Assembly (NCBI GenBank): GCA_902779305.1
Contig: CACZBD010000003.1
Coordinates: 1 to 64,000 of the forward strand
Reading direction: 5' to 3'
Length of the DNA stretch: 64,000 nt
Origin: an uncultured Lachnospiraceae bacterium
GTDB taxonomy: Bacteria; Bacillota; Clostridia; Lachnospirales; Lachnospiraceae
Shown here: in pieces, positions 1-6,625 of the stretch
How positions within the stretch are numbered: position 1 is the first letter of the stretch
Layout: the number at the start of each line of letters is the position of its first letter
Notes under the pieces: generated by a model
Told to the model about the DNA's origin: nothing
Database searches by the model: none
The model's input: only the letters and a program-made list of their open reading frames with translations
Translations under genes and position numbers: made by a program

Positions 1-10
1 GAATAAACAA

Positions 11-50
11 CGATCACCCCGGAGCAGAAGTGTCCGGGGTGATTTTTTTA
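11..50 (+). terminator. Rho-independent terminator
   Basis: An 11-bp perfect stem (ATCACCCCGGA at 13-23 with TCCGGGGTGAT at 33-43) is followed on the + strand by a run of T at 44-50. The T tract suits a gene entering from the left edge. The minus-strand tRNA operon also ends here, but its side has only a weak T-rich tail, so the hairpin may serve both. Confidence 0.75.
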
Positions 51-51
51 C

Positions 52-131
<80 letters not shown>

Positions 132-233
132 CTGTTGCTGCATCGCATTATGCGCTTCATTACCCAATGCATTTTTGTGTTCACACATTTGGTCAGTGCT
201 TAAAAAAACAGCAACGTCAGTTGCTGTTTTTCG

Positions 234-306
234 TGAGCCACCGGGGACTCGAACCCCGGACAACTTGATTAAAAGTCAAGTGCTCTACCACCTGAGCTAG
301 TGGCCC
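234..306 (-). tRNA. tRNA-Lys (UUU)
   Basis: The reverse complement has acceptor GGGCCAC pairing with GTGGCTC, a D-arm GCTCAGGTGGTAGAGC, anticodon loop CTTTTAA (UUU) and T-loop TTCGAGT. CCA is not encoded. It is the middle gene of the three-tRNA operon. Confidence 0.96.
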
Positions 307-346
307 ATAAGATTCCATGCACACTGCCATATCATACAGGCAGTTA

Positions 347-418
347 CAGGGCTAGCTGGATTCGAACCAGCGAATGCAGGGATCAAAACCCTGTGCCTTA
401 CCGCTTGGCGATAGCCCT
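347..418 (-). tRNA. tRNA-Gln (UUG)
   Basis: The reverse complement has acceptor AGGGCTA pairing with TAGCCCT, the D-arm CGCCAAGCGGTAAGGC typical of bacterial tRNA-Gln, anticodon loop TTTTGAT (UUG) and T-loop TTCGAAT. The discriminator is G. It is the first gene of the operon, about 90 nt downstream of a consensus promoter. Confidence 0.95.
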
Positions 419-509
419 AAATCTGAACTCTCGCGATCGGCCCGGCCCGACGGGCACATAAAAGGCCAGGGTGAATAGCAGGTATCGTCCGTAGTTAACA
501 GACTTAAGT

Positions 510-538
510 ATTATAGCAAGTCATACCCGGTATGTCAA
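510..538 (-). promoter_or_regulatory. sigma-A promoter of the tRNA-Gln/Lys/Leu operon
   Basis: Read on the minus strand, TTGACA (538-533) and TATAAT (515-510) are separated by exactly 17 nt, a perfect housekeeping promoter pointing at tRNA-Gln. The leader before the tRNA is GC-rich and could pair with itself. Confidence 0.85.
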
Positions 539-571
539 AATAAATTTTCCCGCCTCGCTCCTTGTCTCTGA

Positions 572-873
572 TCACTGCTCTACTTCGAGTTGTTCGTAAT
601 CGGTCACTTTCACGTCATCGCCGTAGATGGTCGCAAAATCATCTCTCATGGAGATCGGTTCAAATCCGCATTCCTCGCACATTTCCTTCATGGCGTTTGC
701 CTTGTCCATGTTCCCGTGCTCTCTTACGAGATCATCACACATCAGCATGTAGGCTTTTGTCTCATACTTATCATTGTTCACGGTGTACTGCGCCATAGAC
801 TGGTCGCCGGTGTTTTCAAGTATTTACGTGTATAATCCATGAGTTCATCCGGAGTCATTCCGATATATGCCAT
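572..873 (-). pseudogene. Small hypothetical gene, apparently frameshifted
   Basis: The downstream frame encodes 74 residues (from an ATG at 796) with no ribosome site in front of it. A start at 873 opens another frame, MAYIGMTPDELMDYTRKYLK, which stops after about 31 codons. One missing base in the TACTTGAAAAC segment (near 820) would join them into about 100 residues reading RKYLENTGDQSMAQYTV across the junction. I therefore read it as one small soluble, acidic protein gene broken by a single-base deletion. Function unknown. A short gene starting at 796 cannot be excluded. Confidence 0.5.
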
Positions 874-916
874 TCAACTCTGTTTCAACTTTTACTCTTT
901 ATATTAATCAGTGAGT

Positions 917-1327
917 TTAATACTTATATACATACCGAACTTCACGTAATTGCTTTCCCCCTATAATATCCTCCCTGTAATCATCTGTACAGGTAAAACC
1001 GAACATCTCATAAAACCGTCTTGCCCGGGTATTCTCCTCAAGAACCCACAAAAACACTTCCGAAAACCCTTGTTCTTTCAGTTCACTCATAACTACTCTC
1101 ATAAGCTTTCTGCCGTATCCCTTCCCCCAATAACCGTTTAAGTGTGTGTACAGATATCTGATCATAATAAACGGTGTGGATGCCGTAAAGGGTTTCGCAT
1201 TCAGCCCCAAATGCTGCGATCTTTTCAAACAGTCGTGTCTGGAACTTTGTAACTGACTTCTTCCAGACAAAGGTATACTTGTTTGCATTCCTTTTAATAA
1301 TCCGAAACACTTTACATAGTCTTCCAC
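917..1327 (-). pseudogene. GNAT N-acetyltransferase remnant
   Basis: The last 60 or so codons show a clear GNAT acetyl-CoA-binding region: YWGKGYGRKLM followed by a helix, then VFLWVLEENTRARRFYEMFGF. The N-terminal half does not match the fold, and fragments that could belong to it (GAECETLYGIH) lie in another frame at 1083-1385. The gene is therefore probably frameshifted and 5'-truncated. It lies directly after the stop of the PolC-like gene. No substrate can be proposed. Confidence 0.6.
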
Positions 1328-1330
1328 GGA

Positions 1331-2470
1331 TTACATAATACGATAGTAGAACAACCTCAATTGATAATATGCGAGACCTACACAATGTGCACGAGAGAAC
1401 ATATATTGGGTTTTAGCGCAAAATTGTATAATATCGTTACTGATTCCGCGTTCTGACAGGATCCGAAGGTACCTTCCGTTATTCTCAAAAAACTTACCTC
1501 TATGAACTGCGTCTGCTATCATAAATGCCGTTTCTCTGTTAATATCACATTCCAGAAGTTTTTCATAAACATCTTCGGTACATGTTAATACTTCAGACAA
1601 AGGCTTGTGTTCTTCCATGATCATTTCTTTAACATTTCCCTCCCAGACACCTGTTCCAAGCCATAAACACAAGATTTTTATATAATCAGTAAAGGTTTCC
1701 GGATTGCATGCATTTATGATCTCCAGGAATCCTTCCGTATCTGCATAAAAAAGATCTCTCAGATCTTTTCCCTTCTGATCTCCTGATTTCAGGCAATCAA
1801 ATGCCTGTTTCAAAAAAGACGGATCCTTTATCTGTCCCTCCGTCGGAAAATAACCATATTTCTCGACATCCTCGACCAACTGATCACACCACTTGGAATC
1901 TATTATCGTAATACTTGACAGTTGTTTAAACTTGTCCTTGAACTCATCCGGCATTTTATTGCAATAATCAGGAATAAGAAAAAGTTTCGGACTTGTGATC
2001 CGGCCATCGGAGCCCTGCAATACGTTATTATCGCTATCATAAACCTTCGCAACACCCGGAAGTTTTGGAATCGATCCTTTTACTGCGCGATAGGCTCTTG
2101 AGGATAAACGCAGTTCAAACGATGGTCTGCTTTCACCCAACACTCCCATACAGATTTCATCATATAATGGACAGGCTTTATCGAGAGGATTGGCTTTTGA
2201 TATACCCAGGAGATAGGCGATATATGATCCGGCCAGCCCATTGGATATGACTTCATATGGCTTTACATCATTATCCTTTATCAGATTGTGTAAGATCAGA
2301 AACATGGGGGCATACCCAAACAGTTCAATCCGGTTTAGCTCTTTCTCTATACGACGTGCGCGCTCATGCCCGATAGGCTGTCCCTCCGGCATACTGCAAG
2401 CCGCGATTTTTAATGCCGTCCTCTTTAATTTCAGATCCGCTCCGTCATTGCAAATATCATATCTTTCCAT
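1331..2470 (-). CDS. PolC-like protein without polymerase catalytic core
   Basis: The 379 residues read like pieces of the C-terminal half of DNA polymerase III PolC. Residues 36-66 resemble the helix before the palm; ISNGLAGSYIAYLLGISKAN (75-94) resembles the PolC/DnaE palm segment with its GSxxGS-type turn; 184-199 resembles the ITI(D)D segment; 260-280 (TFTDYIKILCLWLGTGVWEG) matches the TFSELVRISGLSHGTDVW region; 296-326 and 343-376 (DIIQFCAKTQYMFSRAH) match the helix-hairpin-helix part. The PDFD-type catalytic aspartate motif, PHP domain and exonuclease are absent, against about 1400 residues for true PolC. The start has a GGGGG-rich ribosome site and lies 15 nt after the previous gene. 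A role other than synthesis is inferred; decay toward a pseudogene is possible. Confidence 0.6.
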   Translation of the reverse strand: MERYDICNDGADLKLKRTALKIAACSMPEGQPIGHERARRIEKELNRIELFGYAPMFLILHNLIKDNDVKPYEVISNGLAGSYIAYLLGISKANPLDKACPLYDEICMGVLGESRPSFELRLSSRAYRAVKGSIPKLPGVAKVYDSDNNVLQGSDGRITSPKLFLIPDYCNKMPDEFKDKFKQLSSITIIDSKWCDQLVEDVEKYGYFPTEGQIKDPSFLKQAFDCLKSGDQKGKDLRDLFYADTEGFLEIINACNPETFTDYIKILCLWLGTGVWEGNVKEMIMEEHKPLSEVLTCTEDVYEKLLECDINRETAFMIADAVHRGKFFENNGRYLRILSERGISNDIIQFCAKTQYMFSRAHCVGLAYYQLRLFYYRIM

Positions 2471-2485
2471 TGAATCGCCCCCTTC

Positions 2486-3121
2486 CTACATCACGTAGTC
2501 AGCGTTACACATATGGCAACAGTAATGTTCATCAAGTTCAAGTTTGTAGTTATAGCCTTCGTATCGGTCGGAGATTCGATTGATAACGTCGGTAACACAC
2601 TTGTCATGATAAATGATGAACGTATCATCGCTCTTTCGGTACACTACCCGTCCACGGGGATAATAATCGTAATCTACCTCCATACCGGCCTTGGTATACT
2701 TAAGATAACTGTAGTGTTCCCATGTATCATAATGACCTTCAGGAAAAATCAGAAAATCCCCATATGTTTCGGCTTTGGAAAGGCTGCATCCCGCAAACGC
2801 AAAGTTTCCATCTACATAGAAGAACAAACCAACGGGGAGTTCCTCTTTCGGGGTGATTGCGATGACATGATCATCAGAACTGTACTCTTCATAGGCAGAC
2901 ATTATGTTCTTAAAACAATCCGTATGCTCTCCACTATTCTCGAAAATGGAATAGTCTGCAAGATGACTGACGAGTTCTTCTCTGGTATTGATTACTGCGA
3001 TCAACCTGTCCCAGTCTTCGCATAGAGTACAGAAACGCTCTATATCCGACAGCTCATGATCCGTAACATACATCAGATCTTCCCATCCGTCATGATATTC
3101 ATAAAGATATACTTTACTCAT
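2486..3121 (-). CDS. Hypothetical acidic protein
   Basis: A 211-residue soluble, acidic, aromatic-rich protein starting at ATG 3121 behind AAGGAGGG. It has no signal peptide or membrane segment. A CCHMC cluster sits at the C-terminus (CCHMCNADYVM) and could bind metal. I recognise no family. It lies 47 nt after the 148-residue-type gene and 15 nt before the PolC-like gene, so the three are probably one transcript. Its mix of many Asp/Glu/Tyr residues resembles small cytoplasmic SMI1/immunity-like proteins, but I see no diagnostic motif, so this is only a comparison. Confidence 0.65.
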   Translation of the reverse strand: MSKVYLYEYHDGWEDLMYVTDHELSDIERFCTLCEDWDRLIAVINTREELVSHLADYSIFENSGEHTDCFKNIMSAYEEYSSDDHVIAITPKEELPVGLFFYVDGNFAFAGCSLSKAETYGDFLIFPEGHYDTWEHYSYLKYTKAGMEVDYDYYPRGRVVYRKSDDTFIIYHDKCVTDVINRISDRYEGYNYKLELDEHYCCHMCNADYVM

Positions 3122-3168
3122 AGTCCCTCCTTATTCGGATTGCAATTCCCATTGTTCCAAATATGCAT

Positions 3169-3609
3169 TCAGATAATCCCGTTATTCCTGAGTTCTTCTT
3201 CGATAAAATCCGGCCAGAAAGATAACAGCAGGTTTTGCATTCCCCACGAACTATGCCCGGCCTGGACCCAAAGCACTGCCTTGATATAGAACATAAGGAT
3301 TAATCCATCATAATCATGCATATCCAGTGCAGCTGCTTTGCATATGCCATATTCCTCAACAACTTCCGGGGCTACGCAATCGCAGATCAGTCCGATCATC
3401 CATACGAGAAATCTGTCTGTAATACGATCCGTATCGATTTTTCTTGCACTATCTTCCAGTTCTAATAATCCCTCGTTTCTGGAGATATCGCACAATTTGA
3501 GAACCTGCTTATAAGCCCGGATGATCTGGTTTATTCCCTCTTCAGTAACTCCCTTCTCCCTGATCTGTGCACACTTAGTACTAATCTCATTAACAATATA
3601 CGTATTCAT
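3169..3609 (-). CDS. Hypothetical helical protein
   Basis: The start is taken at ATG 3609, seven bases after AGGAGG, giving 146 residues; an ATG two codons earlier has no spacing for a ribosome site. The protein is predicted mainly helical. The stretch SRNEGLLELEDSARKI followed by CVAPEVVEEYG recalls the ARREGLLALE...DPE segment of MotA-type proteins, but there are no four membrane helices, so I give no function. It is probably the first gene of the unit with the 211- and 379-residue proteins. Confidence 0.65.
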   Translation of the reverse strand: MNTYIVNEISTKCAQIREKGVTEEGINQIIRAYKQVLKLCDISRNEGLLELEDSARKIDTDRITDRFLVWMIGLICDCVAPEVVEEYGICKAAALDMHDYDGLILMFYIKAVLWVQAGHSSWGMQNLLLSFWPDFIEEELRNNGII

Positions 3610-3740
3610 AAGCACCTCCTATCGTTATATGAGCTTATATGCTCCCGCTGAGTACCTATATATAATACGTATATAATTCCGTTTTCCCTCCCCAGATTAT
3701 AAAAAAAGGATCCTTAGACCCTTTTTTCACTTACTACTCT

Positions 3741-4466
3741 TTAGATTTTTTCAAAATACTCAAAACACTCATTAGCAAAAGACTCCTTCGCTTTCCTTTC
3801 CGGTCGGCATGTTACAATAATCTTAATTCCCTTATACCTTCCACTAGCTTCAACAAATCCCCCTTCTACGCAGGGTGTTACACTATCTGCAAAACACAAG
3901 TTCAATATGCCCTCTTCACTCTTTATATCTTTAATCCAGTTATATCCCGTCATTACAATGATGTGTGTTGGCTTTAACATTTCGATCTCTGCATTAAGTA
4001 TATCAACACATGGCTTTGCCTGTTTTTTCTTGCAAGACTCTGTAGGATTGCCTGTTTCTCTATCTGATATCTTATAAAGATTAGTCCAAATAATCCCTTT
4101 CATCCATTCCGGTTTTAATTCTTTTTCATTTAGTACTTTTCCCCATATCATTTTCGTATATGACCAAAACGGAGATTTGTTTGGATAGTAGGTTTCGTTT
4201 ATATTTGTCAGTCTACCATTTTCATACTTAATCCAATTCCATCTGTCTTTATTGTCAATTTTGTCTTTAATCTTGCTGCTATATTCTTCCAGACATGCAT
4301 CTTTAAGATCTAAGTCCTCTTCCCAGCCATTTGGTGCACGCCCAATAAGCATAAGCTTTGGGGGGCTTATCAATGATTGTGAAGGTGTAATTGTCACAAA
4401 AGGCCAGGAGTTTTTGTAGCATTCACATTTATAGAGTTCTTCATATCCTTTAATAATCTCATTCAT
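3741..4466 (-). CDS. Uracil-DNA glycosylase-superfamily protein
   Basis: A 241-residue soluble protein with landmarks of the UDG fold in order: KLMLIGRAPNGW (37-48) at the water-activating loop position, IIWTNLYKI (125-133), KPTHIIVMTGYNW (165-177) as the central strand, and IIVTCRPERKAKESF (216-230) where classical enzymes carry the HPS/HPSP leucine loop. The usual GQDPY and HPSP motifs are altered, so activity on uracil is not assured; members of this divergent group are commonly annotated only as UDG-like. The start lies 3 nt after the stop of the zinc-ribbon gene, so it is co-transcribed with it. Confidence 0.6.
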   Translation of the reverse strand: MNEIIKGYEELYKCECYKNSWPFVTITPSQSLISPPKLMLIGRAPNGWEEDLDLKDACLEEYSSKIKDKIDNKDRWNWIKYENGRLTNINETYYPNKSPFWSYTKMIWGKVLNEKELKPEWMKGIIWTNLYKISDRETGNPTESCKKKQAKPCVDILNAEIEMLKPTHIIVMTGYNWIKDIKSEEGILNLCFADSVTPCVEGGFVEASGRYKGIKIIVTCRPERKAKESFANECFEYFEKI

Positions 4467-4469
4467 ATG

Positions 4470-5630
4470 TCAATAATCCTTTCTTTTGCCGCAAAGGCAA
4501 CACGTTTTTGAAAACAATCCTCCCACAAAGTCACCACCACAATGCCTGCATTTTCTCGCACGTATCCATGCGGCTCGTTGCTCTACTTCTGCTTCTTTTT
4601 TCTTTTCTTGCTCCTCTTTTTCTGCTTTCTGCTGTTCTCTCAATTGTGGATCAACAGACTCCCCGGTTATCCTTTCTATCTGCCTTGCCAATTTAGAATT
4701 GTCATTATTTGCATATTTAACATTACCGTTAATCAGTACGATTCTATTACCCTGCAAAAACACCGTGTTATTACTGTATTGTGCTTTAGGAACATCATAG
4801 TGTTCATAATATCCGGACATTTTACTGTATCTAAAGATTCTCTTTATCTTCTCAAAATCATTAACAAATGCCAAAACAAGAGATATATCATTAGACATAT
4901 GGTATTCAAACATTGTTTCAACAAATGCTGTTTTATCAAAAGAAGACGGCTCTGGTACAATCATTAACACTTTGCTATGTCCACACTTGCATGCTTCCTT
5001 TATCGCCGGAAGATAATATTCTGCAGTTTTATCCGATGCCGTACATGAGATTAAGTAATACTTATCTATGGTATCAAAAACCGCGTCTGTGCCCATAACA
5101 GCTTGCATATCCGATGCTGTTATTATATTGCGATACTCCGGAATGTACATAAGATACAGCTCTTCACAATCAATTATCTCTGAATCAGAACGATCAGCGA
5201 CTGTTTTCATCTTTGCTCTAAAGTTCTTAACACTTTCATCGGGGTATTCCATGAGTTTTTTTGCATTCTCACCTGAAATAGCAACAAGTCTCTTCCATTC
5301 ATCACATTCAAATGCCTCGCAGCTCCCCACCACAGAAAGCTGTTCTGTTTTTCGACACTCATATTTAGAAAGAATATAGCCCAAATAAGCCTCATAATTG
5401 AAAGCCTTGCATCCCGAGACATATAGATCAAAACAATAAAACGCATCCCTATATTTAGCTTCGTCTAAGTATTCGTATCCTTCTTTTATTAGTTCGTCTA
5501 CATTTATGATCTCGCCGTCTTCGTCAGCGAAGACATATCTTGATCCACAATACTTACAATAATATGTATTACAGCCTTCATCAGGAACAAGGATTGCATC
5601 ACAGGCTTCACACTTTAATTCAAAAAGCAT
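4470..5630 (-). CDS. Zinc-ribbon protein with helical repeats and coiled coil
   Basis: The 386 residues begin with a four-cysteine zinc ribbon (CEACDAIL...YCKYCGSRYVF, residues 7-31), continue with a TPR-like helical stretch (about 45-90), a mixed middle domain with a hydrophobic strand VLMIVPEPSSF, a charged coiled coil of Glu/Lys/Gln (about 330-355), and end with a second four-cysteine knuckle (CRHCGGDF...CCLCG). No catalytic motif is recognised. Such TFIIB-type zinc-ribbon/TPR proteins are frequent in Clostridia and of unknown function. It starts 11 nt after the preceding membrane zinc-ribbon gene and is followed directly by the UDG-like gene. Confidence 0.7.
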   Translation of the reverse strand: MLFELKCEACDAILVPDEGCNTYYCKYCGSRYVFADEDGEIINVDELIKEGYEYLDEAKYRDAFYCFDLYVSGCKAFNYEAYLGYILSKYECRKTEQLSVVGSCEAFECDEWKRLVAISGENAKKLMEYPDESVKNFRAKMKTVADRSDSEIIDCEELYLMYIPEYRNIITASDMQAVMGTDAVFDTIDKYYLISCTASDKTAEYYLPAIKEACKCGHSKVLMIVPEPSSFDKTAFVETMFEYHMSNDISLVLAFVNDFEKIKRIFRYSKMSGYYEHYDVPKAQYSNNTVFLQGNRIVLINGNVKYANNDNSKLARQIERITGESVDPQLREQQKAEKEEQEKKKEAEVEQRAAWIRARKCRHCGGDFVGGLFSKTCCLCGKRKDY

Positions 5631-5641
5631 TTTGATCTCCT

Positions 5642-6052
5642 CTAGTCTTTTCTGGTATAAGATTTTTCCTGCTCCTTTTCAAATCCGCAAAACCTGCATT
5701 GATAATGTACTTTGTCGGTATATATTGTAGCCGGAACAGGCGCATCATACGATCCTACTATTTCACCTTTACTGTTATATATATTTTTCATCTCATCAAT
5801 CGTTGTACGAGACCTGCCAATATTGCTCCTGTCAATTTCCTTTAACGCGTTTAGTTTTCCACACTTAGGACATTTTCTTGAAAAAGACTTTAATATGATG
5901 AATAAGGTAATTTCCATCACTATCAGTACTATCCAAAATAACACTTGGCGGTTTTCTCCCTCACTTAAATGTGTATACCAATAATATCCCCACGCAACCG
6001 CCGGTCCGCCAAAATAAACAATGGCAAATAACAACGCAATCAACTCGTTCAT
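5642..6052 (-). CDS. Two-TM membrane protein with zinc ribbon
   Basis: A 136-residue protein with two N-terminal membrane helices (about 5-25 and 37-55) and a cytoplasmic zinc-ribbon pair: CPKCGKLNAL (about 63) and CRFCGFEKEQE near the C-terminus. Ribosome site GGAGGCG before ATG 6052. It is the first gene of the operon with the 386-residue zinc-ribbon protein and the UDG-like protein. Function unknown. Confidence 0.7.
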   Translation of the reverse strand: MNELIALLFAIVYFGGPAVAWGYYWYTHLSEGENRQVLFWIVLIVMEITLFIILKSFSRKCPKCGKLNALKEIDRSNIGRSRTTIDEMKNIYNSKGEIVGSYDAPVPATIYTDKVHYQCRFCGFEKEQEKSYTRKD

Positions 6053-6385
6053 AATTCACGCCTCCTAATATCCCATTATATCGGTCGACAAAACATGCCA
6101 CAACCTCTTTCAAAACTACACAATTATGGCATTTCCCCTTGACTCTCTCAGTTATATACTACGTGATAGATTTGATTTTCCCTCTTGATATTTCAAATTA
6201 TGAGAAAAAAGCACAAATCCTGGGAGCGCAAAAGATATGGCTATAGACTGCTTGAACATCTTCTTCATAATGTTTTGAAAAAAATGAGTAGATAAAGACT
6301 ATTTAGAATGAATCAAGTTTTAAGAACATAGTTTTAGGCTAATCACATTAGTGTTTCAACCCGTTTCAACTGTTTGTGGCATCAA
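6053..6385. other. AT-rich intergenic stretch, no convincing gene
   Basis: These 330 bases separate the accessory block from the tRNA-Arg/His unit. I see only a 31-codon frame (6200-6295, +) that is lysine/arginine-rich and has no ribosome site. The promoter of the minus-strand zinc-ribbon operon should lie in the first 100 bases. Confidence 0.5.
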
Positions 6386-6420
6386 AAAACCCCTGCAAAC
6401 GTTGAATTTACAGGGATTCT
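6386..6420 (-). terminator. Terminator of the tRNA-Arg/His unit
   Basis: Read on the minus strand, CCCTG (6411-6415 region) pairs with CAGGG across an A/T-rich loop, extended by partly complementary flanks, and is followed by GTTTTTTG. It lies just after tRNA-His. Confidence 0.6.
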
Positions 6421-6425
6421 TAAAG

Positions 6426-6500
<75 letters not shown>

Positions 6501-6506
6501 ACAACC

Positions 6507-6580
<74 letters not shown>

Positions 6581-6596
6581 AAAGTCAACGCAATAC

Positions 6597-6625
6597 ATTA
6601 TAAAGGACGTGAATAAATAATTCAA
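6597..6625 (-). promoter_or_regulatory. Promoter of tRNA-Arg/His, -35 overlapping the yfhO-like stop
   Basis: On the minus strand TTGAAT (6625-6620) and TATAAT (6602-6597) are 17 nt apart. The -35 box contains the TGA stop codon of the YfhO-like gene (6622-6624). Confidence 0.65.

Noticed and set aside
3169-3609. MotA-like flagellar stator fragment.
   Set aside because: Only one short stretch resembles MotA; membrane helices and neighbours of flagellar type are absent.
6200-6295. A 31-codon Lys/Arg-rich frame on the + strand.
   Set aside because: No ribosome site, no promoter, and AT-rich surroundings in which such frames are frequent.
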